The position numbers and the translations under genes are program-made. Under the pieces are notes generated by a model that did no database searches, was not told the origin of the DNA, and saw only the letters and a program-made list of their open reading frames with translations. Shown here in pieces: positions 30,685 through 42,010 of a DNA stretch of 64,000 nucleotides (positions are counted from its first letter, which is position 1; every line of letters begins with the position of its first letter). This DNA is from Malus domestica (taxonomy: Eukaryota; Streptophyta; Magnoliopsida; Rosales; Rosaceae): the NCBI RefSeq assembly GCF_042453785.1, contig NC_091668.1, positions 1,619,501 through 1,683,500 of the forward strand, written 5' to 3'.

Positions 30685-31079
30685 GTAATTTCGGTTTCTT
30701 ACTTCCCCTGCTGCTTCAGTTCTTACCCTTTTCTCTGTTTTCGATTTTAATTAATTATGTTGATTAAGTTAGTATTTTGGCTATGAAATCAGTATTAGTT
30801 TCGGGTTTGTAGTATTAATCTCCACTGGTTTAATTAACCTTAGATTACTTGACTTTTGGGTTAGATTTTGCTTGTGTTCTGGTTTGATCACTCTGCTTGC
30901 TTACCTTCTGAATTGGGTTTTTGCTTTTGGTAATTTTTGGGTGTTTTTATTTGGTAAATTTGATGAATTTCTTGTTTTTCTTGGTAGGAATCGGTAATTT
31001 GGTTAAATGGGTGTCACCAATTCGATTGGTTTTAGGTAAATTTTGGTTTCCGTCCCTCAATATTTACTCAAAGATTTGG
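30685..31079 (+). other. Probable 5' UTR intron of BLH3/10 gene
   Basis: A CT/TTC-rich leader ends in TTTTCTG|GTAATTTCGG with a donor at 30685. The sequence then becomes T-rich and intron-like until near the start codon. Acceptor candidates are ttggtag at about 30988 and actcaaag at about 31077. The exact exit is undecided. Confidence 0.45.
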
Positions 31080-31117
31080 AGAGACAGAGGAAGAAGAAGA
31101 CACTAGGCTATTAAGCT

Positions 31118-33532
31118 ATGGCCACCTATTTCCAAAATTTGAGTAATCAAAACTTACTGAATCCTTATCAAGGGGACGAGAAACTTCCCTCGTACCCCGA
31201 ACCGCCCGGAAACATGATGATGTATCTGAATCAGGCTTCCTATGGCGCCGGATCCTACTCCGAGGTCTTGTCCGGCGGCAACTTCTCCCCTCAGAAATAT
31301 GCTGACTCTGATGGGGGCAGGAGTGAAATGATGTTTATTCCGCCAACGAGTGATCCAGTCAGGGACTGTGACGTTGGCGGCGAGTCCTTGATTGGGAAAC
31401 ATAGTATGCAGGATCATGGATTGTCTCTTAGCCTTTCCACCCAAATTCCGCAACCAGTTTCTCTGCCTTCGTTTCAGTACCAATATCCGAATTCAAGTCT
31501 CTCTTCGGTTTTGAGCAATGCTCCAATGATAGGGAAGGGTGAGGAGTACAATCAGAGCGAGGAGTTTAGAAACTTCGAAAGCTTGGCATCGGGGTTATAT
31601 GGAAGCGGCCATGAGGCTGTCAAAACACAGGCTTTCTACAATCCTATGTGTTCATCGGGATCCAAAGAAATGCATTCGGAATACGTGTATGACTCGCTAG
31701 GTTCCACGAACGCTATGTTAAGCTCTAAGTACCTCAAGGCCGCACAACAGTTGCTTGATGAAGTGGTCAATGTCAAAAAGGCTTTGAAGCAATCTCGATT
31801 GGACAAGAACCAAAGCTTTAAGCGGAGCGGATCAGATGGTTCCAAAGAGACTGATGGGAATGATCAACATTTACGGAGGTCATCAGATCCTGTTGAATCG
31901 AGCACCATTTCTTCTGTCGAGTTATCAGCAGCAGAACGGCAGGATTTGCAGAACAAGAAGACCAAACTTTTATCCATGTTGGATGAGGTACATAAGCGCA
32001 ATTTCGTAGAAACTTTTGTTAATGATTTGGTCGTAGATCCTTTTTATGTTACTTATTCTGCAACGTCATCAATGTATATGCCGTTATTGCAGGTAGATAG
32101 AAGATACAAACAATATTACCATCAAATGCAAGCTGTGGTGTCATTTTTTGACAAGGTGGCTGGGAACGGGGCTGCTGGACCGTACACTGCACTTGCTCTC
32201 CAAGCAATTTCCCGTCAGTTTCGCAGTTTGCGTGATGCAATCAAGGGCCAAATTCAAGTGACGCGGAAAAGACTGGGAGAGCAAGATAATTCATCGGATG
32301 GTCAAGGATCAGTAATACCCCGCCTCCGCTACGTGGACCAGCAACTCAGACAGCAGAGGGCGTTTCAGCAGCTTGGTGGATTGCACCATGCTTGGAGGCC
32401 TCAAAGAGGACTTCCGGAAAGCTCTGTTTCAATCCTTCGTGCTTGGCTGTTCGAACATTTCCTTCTTCCGTATGTACTTGAGCACCTTTTTGCCTTGATG
32501 GAAAATCATACTTGCCAATCTCTTAAGAATTTTGGTCACTGATTTTTTGTGGTTTTTGATGTCCCTCCAGCTACCCAAAGGATTCAGAAAAGATTATGCT
32601 TGCAAGGCAGACAGGATTAACCAGAAACCAGGTAAGATGACTTATAGTCTTCTTCTTGTTGCATCGCCATTTATTTTTTAGGAAAACTAACGAAAGGTCC
32701 AAAAAAACTTCATTTTTAATGAAAAGCCATTTTTAAAGGTACAGTGAATAATATCAGGGAAATGTATAAATGTGGTTTTTTGTTAAAAGTGAACAGTACC
32801 GGAAGTGTTTTGTTAAAACTCCCCTTTTCCCGTTATGGTTTCTTTACGTGCACGGTTTTGAATTGGGATTCAACTCTCAGTCAGTTCAAAATATGAACGT
32901 TAATACTTGGTCCTTTGTTTTCAATGCCATCAACTTGACGACTCAATGTTGTAATTTCTTCCTTATCATTTGAATCTCGTAGCTTACCTTGAAATATTAC
33001 ATCACCAAGGCCATATGGACCCTTGGTTTGTTTGCGTAGTGTCGTAACTAGCGTTGTTCGTTATCAGGTTGCCAACTGGTTTATCAATGCAAGGGTACGG
33101 CTTTGGAAGCCCATGATTGAGGAAATGTACAAAGAAGAATTCGGTGATTTGGACACGGATGCGAAATCTTCACCAGAAAATGCACTCAAAGAAGAAGCAA
33201 GAGTCGATTTCTCAGCATCGGAGGACAGGAAAGAGGAGTTGCACGAAAGCCTGATATCCGCAACTGCTGACAGCATTGAACCAGGGAAAATGCATGACTC
33301 GAAGTCGGGTCACAGTTCCACATATGACATGCCAGGGTTGGATCATTTCACAGTTGGCAACGACGTGTCACTTGCATTGGAGTTGCGGCATTGCGAAGAG
33401 CACGATGGATTTCCTCCATCAACCGGATCCCATGTAACAGGTAGCGATGCGGCAGCTTCTTTGGATTGTCACTATGAGGATCCAGAGCAGCAACATTTGA
33501 TTCAGATATGGCAATACCCACGCGTTACTTGA
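31118..33532 (+). CDS. BLH3: BEL1-like TALE homeodomain protein, BLH3/BLH10 type
   Basis: Nuclear transcription factor that pairs with KNOX proteins. Exons: 31118-31987, 32093-32469, 32571-32631, 33068-33532; phases close to 590 aa. GLSLSLS at 101-107 and VSLALEL near the C-terminus are ZIBEL-like motifs. The SKY box is at 203-222 ([15 protein letters not shown]). The BELL domain spans about 276-345 ([13 protein letters not shown] at 291-303). The homeodomain spans about 393-455, with the TALE PYP loop (416-418) and helix 3 [23 protein letters not shown] follows, typical of BLH3/10. Intron 1 (31988-32092) is only 105 nt, divisible by three and stop-free, so the unspliced message stays open; the canonical model removes it because it falls inside the BELL domain. 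Intron 3 holds a family-A repeat. Arabidopsis BLH3 and BLH10 are equally good names; context favours BLH3. Confidence 0.93.
32681..32823 (+). repeat. Family-A MITE variant in BLH3 intron 3
   Basis: AGGAAAACTAACGAAAGG through AATGTATAAATGTGG, TTGTTAAAAGTGAACAGTACC and TTAAAACTCCCC. It is related to the variant at 16961-17096 more than to the standard copy (shared GAACAGTACCGgAAGTGTTTT). Confidence 0.65.
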
Positions 33533-36500
33533 TTTTGTAGTCCGAGAGGATTATCGCCTCCAAGTTTTGGGTGGTAAGCGGTCTCAGGCAATGATGGTCG
33601 AGAAACAGAATGCTTGATTTGTTGCTGTAGCAAAGGGGGTGTAGATGTAGATGTGTGTATGATACTGATACCAACTAGTAATATAACAGAGATTGGTGGA
33701 AGAAGAAGAAGCCTTAGGCATATTTGTAAACTAGTTTTGTAAAGATAAAAGGTGAAGGAATATCTTGTGCATTCATTGAATAAGGAACTTGGAAACTCTG
33801 TGAGTGTGACATCAAAATGTATAATCTCATTTGGGAAATAAGTCTGATACCAGATTTACATGAAATCGGGTGTATAATCCGAAGTATTTGCTTATATTCT
33901 CACGTGACGTGTCGGGAGAATGTTCTTTTATAAGATAAAAATGTAGTGTATTATGTGTCTGTGCAACTACACATACAAAAGTGAGACAGTTTTTTATATC
34001 AACCATGTGTATTCGTAAAAGAACATTGCATACAGCCGGTCGTACACAAGAACACATTCATGTACGTGCTATGTCAAAAGAGAGTAAGGTATAAAAAAAT
34101 TTGTCTCTCTCGTCACGCAATGTTCGATAAGAAACAAATCCAAAAAGATGTACAATGGGTTGTATGTTAGTCTCTCTCTCTCTCATGGGACTATGAAGAA
34201 CCATACTTATCCAAGCATTCGATTTTTCTTATGGACTTGGAAGGAGATCGGATTGGAGGGTGGATATCCCAAAGCAATATGATCACGGGAACAAATTTTT
34301 TCTGGCAGAAAATTGTTGGCATTTGAAAATTACTGCGAGGGGAAGGAGTGGGAGGGATGTTCACTGTTCAGGTTTTGCAGATAGGGCCGAGACACCTTTA
34401 ATCTACAGGGTTGTGGGCCCTAGATTTTAGTGGGGAGGGGTGTGTCTTATTATTTTATAAGAAGTGTGCTATCTACACATCTATTTTTATTTCTCACACA
34501 TTTTGTTAATATATATTCGTTATTTTTATTTCTCACACATTTTGTTAATATATATCCGTTAATCTTCTTTAATTTTTCTGACCCGATAGTAGAAAACTAA
34601 AAAGATGTTGAAGAAGTAAAAATGGGTGTTTGAATATCACACCCTTTTTATAAAATTACAAAGCTAGAAACGAGAGTAAGAGAGTGACAAGTGGAGGAGG
34701 CCAAAGGAACAAAGATGGCAATCATTACTAAAGCATCCGATCAGATCACCCCAAAATAACCAGCAAACCAACGCCCTACCTCAACCTCAAGATAAAATTT
34801 GCAGTGTGCGGGAAATATATTGGTATATCAAATGTCACTATATAACTGATTGAATATTTGTAAAAAAAAAAATAAAATAAAAAAAATAAAAAAATTTAAA
34901 CCACTTATATGAAGACACTTCGTATATCAAGTCGTGTTCCTAGCATATTGAAATTTTTTTCCACCCTACCTCTTTCTTGAAAACCTTGTGTAATAGGGGC
35001 ATCCAGGTCACGTCATATGTAGATTCTTTCATTAAAAACATAATCTATTTGTATTTTAGTCTCATTCGACTTCACGTTAGTTTTATTAGATGTGAAAATA
35101 GCCCCAATTAATCAGTGCTACACAAATTTTTCTTACCTCTCTAGAAAACTTGGTATGGGGGCATCCATACCGCTTCATTTGTTGGTCATCTATTAGAAAA
35201 CATGGGACTCAATGCATTTTGACTCGTCTGACCACAAGCTTATCGTGCTTAGTGGGAGTTTTGCCCTAGTTAGTCGACCCTACACAAAATTTTCCTTCTT
35301 AATACAATGAGAAACTTACTTGCATCGAAAATGCTATTAACTTGAATGAGAGTTCAAAATTAACTTTGATTATCACCACAATGACATCTAGGTTATCTCC
35401 ATCAAAATCACATGAACCCATTTACATTTTCTATTCATTATTTGAAAGATTGTGAAATCAGTGTCCTTTCAACATCTGTCCCTCTCTCTCCATATATCTC
35501 GATCGCAAAGTTGGATTCTCTTCCGCCATTTTTCCCTTCTCGTCCCATCCCTTCCCTCCTCTTCTCTCTTAGTTTCCTCCTCTTCTTTCTCTCTTTATTG
35601 AGAAGGTTAAAACAAGATAATGACGTGACTTCAAATAAGAGAGGAGGGAGGGGAGTTAAAAATAGGAGCGGAGAGAATCAAGATCCATCAATCTCCATAT
35701 GTATGAAGCATGAATACGATACCTGAAAAAGCAAGATATTCCCATATGCTTAGAGGCTCAGAAGCTGACAATCTTAGAACTGGGAGTGTGCAAAAGACAC
35801 CCCGCTTTTTCCCTCCTCTCTCCTCTCCCTCCTTTTATTACAGTGGAGAGCAAACCCGGCAGCACTGCATATGAATAGAACAATTTAACGTGCTGAACTA
35901 GCTGAGACCAGCTGCTGTCCTTCTGCCTTTCACAACAAGAGAGAGAAAGTGAGGAGAGAGAAAGAGACAGCGACATACACACTGTTTAGAGAGAGAGAGA
36001 GAGAGACGAAGGAAAGTAGATTTGAGAGTCCAAAGGAAATGTGACTGCAGACACTAAAGCTGGAGGCTTGGATGCTTTTTGGCTGTTGGTTGTTTGTAAG
36101 TCAGGGAAAATTGGGACCATCTTTTCTCTTGTCATTTTCTCTGTGTTTACTTGCCCAATGAACCTGCCTTCGTTAAGGATCTAGCACAAGTCTATGTTTC
36201 TAGCTTTTCTGTTGCGAGTAATGCTAGATAGATTAACTTTTTAGATCGTTTTTATAAATTGTTATATAATTTACAAAATATAATTTAAATAAATGGTACC
36301 TAGCATTACCCTTCTGCTGCTGCTTACATTTAGATTAGGCCTGTTCTCTCTTTAACACACAGAGGAGAGAGAGAGAGAGAGAAAAGAGAGAGGAGAGAGA
36401 GAACCATTTCTTCATTAAAGGTAGGATTTGAAACCCAAATCACGGATTGGTTCTTGCTCTTTGTTTTGCCATTCAAAAGGGGTCATCATAGCTCAAATTC

Positions 36501-36598
36501 TCAGGTTTACATTCACCAAATTGGGTTTTTCTTCCTCTTGTCAGAAGTGCTTTTCTTTTAAGCCATTTTATGACCACAAATTCACCAAAGATTCAGAG
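33533..36598. other. Intergenic region between the two BEL1-like genes
   Basis: Contains the BLH3 3' UTR to about 33,800. A family-B repeat lies at about 34449-34650, with an internal 41-bp tandem duplication (34485-34565). (GA)n tracts lie near 35,937-36,007 and 36,360-36,405. No gene seen. The last 900 bp is probably promoter and leader of the BLH11 gene. Confidence 0.55.
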
Positions 36599-36655
36599 AT
36601 GGCCTTCTACCTCAATAGCCAAGTCCTATTTATATCTGGGCTCATCAAACTATAG
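36599..36655 (+). other. Upstream ORF of 18 codons before BLH11
   Basis: ATG at 36599 opens 18 codons (MAFYLNSQVLFISGLIKL) and a stop at 36655, about 170 nt before the BLH11 start. If it is in the mature leader it could modulate translation. Whether this segment is UTR or intron is not decidable from the sequence. Confidence 0.35.
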
Positions 36656-36689
36656 TTGCATTGCTTTTGTCCTTGACATACCCATCTCC

Positions 36690-36692
<3 letters not shown>

Positions 36693-36742
<50 letters not shown>
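36693..36742. repeat. (CT)n tract in BLH11 leader
   Basis: About 25 uninterrupted CT dinucleotides 85 bp upstream of the BLH11 start codon. It parallels the tract before the neighbouring homeobox gene. Confidence 0.9.
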
Positions 36743-36743
<1 letters not shown>

Positions 36744-36827
36744 ATCTCCCCTATGATCATGAATTAAATTTTTCAATTTGGTTTTCTCCCCTTCGAAAGT
36801 TTTGAGCTTTTCAACTTCTTGTTTGCA

Positions 36828-38505
36828 ATGGTGTCACAAGACTCACCCCCAAATCCCTCCTCAAGCATTTTCCACCAGTTCATAATCTCAGACTCCATTT
36901 CTGCTCAAAACCATCATCTGGAAAGCCAGCACCTTGACGCTTATCCGCCTTCATTTCAAACTAGTACCACGGTTCCACAAGCTCTCGGAGTCCTCCCCGG
37001 CATTCACTCCCTCGGCGAAAGAATGCCCCGATCAGTAGACCTTGTTCAAGCTCCTACTGGCGCATCAGTGGAGAACCAAGCACAGCGGCTTTCGCTCTCC
37101 CTCGGTTCCCGCATGCTTGTTCCTTCTGTCCAGTACCGGTACAACAACTTCCTCATTGGGGAAGAATCAGGGGAGGCTTGCAACCCGGGAGTTGAGCACG
37201 TAGGCGATGAGTACTGCTTCATGGGCGGCACGCTTGCTTCGCATTCAAGGGCACTGAATAGATCCTGCTCCACTTCTTATGGAGCAGAATCTGTAGCCGC
37301 TGTCATTGCGAATTCGAAATATCTTAAACCGGCTCAGTCCCTCTTGGAAGAGATTGTTAATGTTGGCGGAAAATTGGTTGACATAAGCAATGAGAAACAT
37401 GTTGGGAAATTGTACGGAGAAGGGCGGCAAGGCGGTATGGGGCTGTCCTCTGAGCTAAAAGCAGAGCTGTCTTGCAATGCCGGGCTCATGAACTCCGACA
37501 AACACGAATTGCAAGCTAGACTTGCAAGCCTCATCACATTGTTGGAACAGGTACAATCTTGATGCTTAGTTTAAGTTTTTAAACAAGACGATATTCTAAA
37601 CTAGTTTAATCTACGGGAATGGGGGGATTAGAACTTAGGTACAAGGCATCGGACACACTGCCTTAGGGTTTAGGGAACAATTTTTTTTTTTTTTTTAAGA
37701 CTTAATTTGTTTGATGTTTTTAAGGTTGAGGATAGATGTGGGAAGTACTACCATCAAATGGAACAAGTGATATCATCATTTGAGATGGTGGTAGGGGAAG
37801 GAGCAGCCAAGTCCTACACAGCTCTGGCACTCAAGGCCATGTCAAGGCATTTTTGCAGCTTGAGAGATGCCATAGTATCACAAATCTACACTGAGAAGCG
37901 AAAGCTGCTGCAAGATGTTCCGAAAATCAGCAGCGGGTTATCGCAACTGAACTTGCTTGATAGAGAGTGCAGGCACAAAAGAATGTCCCTTCAACAGCTC
38001 GGCATTTTCCAGAGCCAACGCCAAGCTTTCAGACCAATTCGTGGATTGCCAGAGACATCTGTTGCGATTCTTCGCACTTGGCTTTTCGAACACTTCCTCC
38101 ACCCGTAAGCAATCCAAGAACTAATCAACCCTTCATTGGGATTAATCCGAATTAATTGTGTTTAACTTGGTTTTGATCATACAGTTACCCGAATGACAAT
38201 GAAAAGCTGCTTTTGGCATCACAAACAGGGCTGTCCAAGAACCAAGTAAGTTCCAACAACTTGATTACGTCCTAATTAGTTTCATATGCTGTAGGTCATA
38301 TGTAACAGTCCGATTTTCTGATGATCCATCCATGTTGTCTCTGTTTCAGGTTGCGAATTGGTTCATAAACGCGCGTGTCCGGCTGTGGAAACCTATGATT
38401 GAAGAAATGTACAAGGAAGAGTTTGGGGAGTCTTCAGAGGACTCTAACTCTTTAGCCGCCGGTTCCATGACCGGCGAAGGCAACACAGATCAGACAGAGG
38501 ATTAA
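36828..38505 (+). CDS. BLH11: BEL1-like TALE homeodomain protein, BLH11 type
   Basis: Second BELL-class transcription factor on the same strand, 3.3 kb beyond the first. Exons: 36828-37550, 37725-38104, 38185-38245, 38350-38505; phases close to 439 aa. The start is the ATG of [10 protein letters not shown]; the preceding in-frame codons lack an ATG. ZIBEL-like RLSLSLGS at 87-94, SKY box from 163 ([14 protein letters not shown]). The BELL domain from about 225-292 includes [16 protein letters not shown]. The homeodomain at about 345-404 has PYP at 368-370 and [11 protein letters not shown]. The C-terminus is short ([10 protein letters not shown]...TDQTED) and lacks a second ZIBEL motif. Intron positions match those of the upstream gene, supporting common origin, but the N-termini are unrelated, so this is not a recent tandem copy. 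BLH11 identity is from recalled family sequences. Confidence 0.92.
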
Positions 38506-39700
38506 TCGCTTGCAGTAGAAGGCATTTCAATTCTTTTGAGTTTGATGGTAAAAATTGCCAGTAGAAGTTTAACGACTGAAGTTGTAAAGATTTTCAATTT
38601 CTCAAGTCTAACATATGCAACTGTTGGTTTTGGTTTTGTGATAGTAAATGGAAATCAGGTCTTAGAATTTCTCTTTGATTTCGGAATGCTAGTAAGAATT
38701 TTTCACATCCTGCTCACATCTTTTCTTTGATTAGCAAATCCCTTCCTATGCGCGTTTTCTTTCTTTCGGGTGTGGTTTGTCAAACTGAATCTCCCTTGTA
38801 TCGCGCCTTATTTCATCCAAGGCTCGAATTTCAGAAATAATCCGTCTCCAAAGTTGCACGTAAACAGAAGCTTCAGTTTTGTGGTCGAAATGCTTTACGT
38901 TGTAAACTTATACCCAACAAATGGCAGTGTTGAAACCAGAAAGCCACTGTGGTCGCTGTAACACAGAGCTGGAAGCCATAACTGTAGGAATGTCCCAAGA
39001 ACCTAACAGCATGTATTAGGATTACAAAAGAACAATATACAGAAGAACAATATGCAGCCAATCCTGCATACGCACACTGCATGGCATTATCGACATGCAT
39101 TCATACGAACGTGAGACACTTACCTGATGCCATGGCCGCTTCTGGTGCGAGATCGAAACAGCCTTCTACTTCCAATACCTCTTTTATGAACTCAACTAGC
39201 GAAATAGGTTTGTAGTGTTTTGAGATTCAGCGGTATGGAAGCAGGGACTGCTTCTTGATTATATACTTAGGGTTTCTATCGATTCCACCCTATTAACGGA
39301 AAGGATATCCACCCTAATATTCTCTAATCAATCAGAGTCCTATCATGACTCATTTACCATATATTCTCTTAATGAAAGGACCCTAAACTGATTGCAAGAT
39401 GTTAGGACTCCAATATATTTACTTCTTTAAGGTTCCGAGAATCATGGAAGATTTCATCAACTTAGATTGCCAAGTCAACTACTCTTTCAAGGCTCTTGGT
39501 ATAAGTCATTGTCATTCACAAATGGTTTTACAATAACATCCTCAACTCATCAGGGGGCCTACTCTTCAAAAAATAGGTCGTCTGCATCAGCGTCAAAACT
39601 ACTTTGCGGACTCCTCCTGGACCTGACCATCTGCAAAGTTAACATGTCCAAATGACATCGGTAAATCATCTCAATTGACCATATGCACAATCCACTAAAT
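38506..39700. other. Intergenic region downstream of BLH11
   Basis: Holds the BLH11 3' UTR to about 38,740. On the minus strand about 39,125-39,215 there is a 30-codon exon-like piece (reading VEFIKEVLEVEGCFDLAPEA before a GTAAGTG donor) whose family I do not recognise. Nothing else seen. Confidence 0.4.
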
Positions 39701-39710
39701 TAATGCAAAA

Positions 39711-40972
39711 TTATATCTCGAGTCTCTCACCGGCAAGAGTGATTGCCAAGTTTGCTTGAGCATCTGCCTTGGAGTTTCGTTCCTTTGAAGGTGCACACGA
39801 GCATGTCAGAATATTATAAGCAGCCTTCGTGAGGCAGTATAATACAAACCCACGGAAAGCAATACAGCACAAAAGATAAATAGACTCGACTTTGCTCAGC
39901 CTCAGGACATGGCTGATCTTGAAGGAGAGCAATTTATCCTTCAGTTTCTTCACCTCTTCATACAAATCCGACATGTTCTGGTTTTTCACCTTCCATAAAC
40001 CCTGAACCTGTCCAGTTATCTTTCTCCGTTGACACAGAACAAGGAATAAAAGGAAAAGGAAAACCGCAAAACTGCTAAAGTATCAAACAACCAAAGACAA
40101 ATAAACCACCTCCTTAAGTAGAAGAATGTAATCACAGTACTAACCAACCTGCATACACACGAGTTTGGAGTCGGCTTGGACAGAAATGCTTGTAAAACCA
40201 TTTTTTTATGAGCACAATTTAACCCTAAAATAACAGCTTGGTACTCAGCAACATTGTTGATTACAACACCCAGACCTTCACGTATTTCACCGATCTACAT
40301 GAGGAAAGGCATGGTTAGAGTCTTTGAAAGACGAGTAACTATAAGAAAAGACCACCCAGATGTAAAATGTATACCAAGCGTCCATCGTCTGCTCGCAACA
40401 CAGCTCCAGCACCAGCTATTCCAGGGTTTCCGTTTAATGTACCATCAAAATGAAGAATACAGGAACCCTGCATATTTAACCTGTCCCTGTAGTATCTTTG
40501 GTAAGTAAATACGTTGACATTGTGGAATTCACATTTATTTGGTGGTGGTTTTTAGTTTCTACCCGGTGTTGATTTTGTGCATGCTCTGCTGGGAAACAAG
40601 GTTGGGTACACCAATGCTGGCACGAGTACTCTTAAATCAATTGACTGGAGCCAATGTGCTTACTGAGGATTGATTATTTGCAACCCTAGATCCAACCACA
40701 AGAAGGGTTCAGGTAGCTTGATCATACTCTCACAAATTTCTTATTACATGATCATAAGTTATCTACCGTATAAACAACTGACAAGTTCGAGAAGCAAAAT
40801 TTTGATTTTGATGTAGTACCGAACAGGCTTCAGGGGATGCATGAAATTTGGTTAACATGCTATACCACCTTTGATTCTCCACGGATTTTGATTCTCCACG
40901 GACAATATATTTTTTGAGAATTGATTGGATTACAAACAAAATACTTCTATTTACTTGAGCAAGGAAATTCAA
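39711..40972 (-). pseudogene. RNase H-like protein, decayed gene
   Basis: Matches the plant RNase HI-domain family with an organelle presequence (as I recall AT5G51080 and AT1G24090). Pieces on the minus strand: 40972-40767 (MNFLAQVNRSILF..., presequence-like), 40467-40375 (LHFDGTLNGNPGIAGAGAVLRADDG, catalytic Asp present), 40294-40149 (INNVAEYQAVILGL), 40007 to about 39906 (VQGLWKVKNQNMSDLYEEVKKLKDK), 39782-39711 (NSKADAQANLA to a stop). Defects: the linker exon between the first two pieces is absent and their phases do not match. The third piece shifts frame in an A-run near 40205, after which the other frame gives SVQADSKLVCMQ. The fourth piece lacks a GT donor. Family members cleave RNA in RNA-DNA hybrids. 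The reading frames are otherwise well kept, so the decay looks fairly recent. Confidence 0.75.
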
Positions 40973-41280
40973 ATTTCATACTTGTATTTCTTTTTACAAA
41001 CTAAAGTATATTGGAAAGAAAATTCATCTATTTTCAACATACTTTTCCGCTACACCCAAGCAAGTCTTAAGTTATAACATCTAGATCAAGATTAAAATAA
41101 ATCAAACTCCAAATGATTACAAAGTAGCTTCTGAAAACTTAAGGTAAAGAGTGCATACCCTAAACCAAGCTCCAATTATTTCTTCATTATATATAATGTC
41201 TTTCTTGTATGACATAATTAACAATGGAGTCTGTTTGATAAACATACTACATCGTGCATGTTTATAATTATAATATATAG

Positions 41281-41480
41281 TTACTCCACATCAATTGTAA
41301 GTTTCATTCCATTTTCACAATAGAGAGTCCGATAAGGTGCGAAGTAGGTTGTGCCCTTCTCCAATACCACTTGATCGATTCCTGAACGGTATAGGTTTAT
41401 CGCACCGGCATATAAGTCACACTTCTCGAACCAATACTTGTCCCGTTCGACAAACCAGCTGCTAATCAAATATAGTAATA
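41281..41480 (-). pseudogene. Possible phytocyanin (plantacyanin-like) C-terminal exon
   Basis: A minus-strand frame after a ttag acceptor near 41,467 reads WFVERDKYWFEKCDLY, then SGIDQVVLEKGTTYF and NGMKLTIDVE with a stop. The end resembles blue-copper plantacyanins (LEKGTTYFICxxPGHCxxGMKLxI). Here the copper-ligand Cys and His positions are not conserved and no first exon was found. A relic or chance resemblance are both possible. Confidence 0.3.
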
Positions 41481-41654
41481 TTTGATTCTCATAAACAATA
41501 AAAATACTATTTGACAATTATTATTAAGTTCCCACAATAAAAAAAAAGCCATATATATATATATATATCATATATTTTTCATTGTGCGTAACTTTCTCTA
41601 TATATATGTAAATGCATATTACGTACCTATGTATGTACTATAGTTATGTGCCGA

Positions 41655-42010
41655 GAGTACCAAAACTTATGTACCGATAAGTTCGTACCAAAACTTATGT
41701 ACTTATGCAATTGTACTGAAACTTATGTACCAATACATTTGTACCGAAACTCATTTACCGATGCAATCATACTGAAACTTATGTACCGATACATTCGTAC
41801 TGAAACATATGTACTGATACATCTATAGCGAAACTTATGTACCAATGCATTCGTATTGAAACTTATGTACTGATGCAATCGTACTACTACATTTGTGCCG
41901 AAACTTATGTATCGATACATTCGTGCTGAAATTTATGTACCAATGCAATCATATCGAAACATATATATATATATATATATCCATGCAATTGTACCAAAAC
42001 TTATGTGCTG
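41655..42010. repeat. 28-bp minisatellite, about 12 units
   Basis: Units such as GTACTGAAACTTATGTACC followed by AATACATTT repeat every 28 bp. Alternating variants end in GCAATC or ACATTC, hinting at a 56-bp higher-order unit. One unit is expanded (around 41,883-41,925). It ends in an (AT)n run near 41,960. The overlapping open frames are by-products. Confidence 0.85.

Noticed and set aside
41646-41920. CRISPR-like regular repeats and overlapping open frames
   Set aside because: Units are contiguous without spacers and the genome is a plant; this is a minisatellite.
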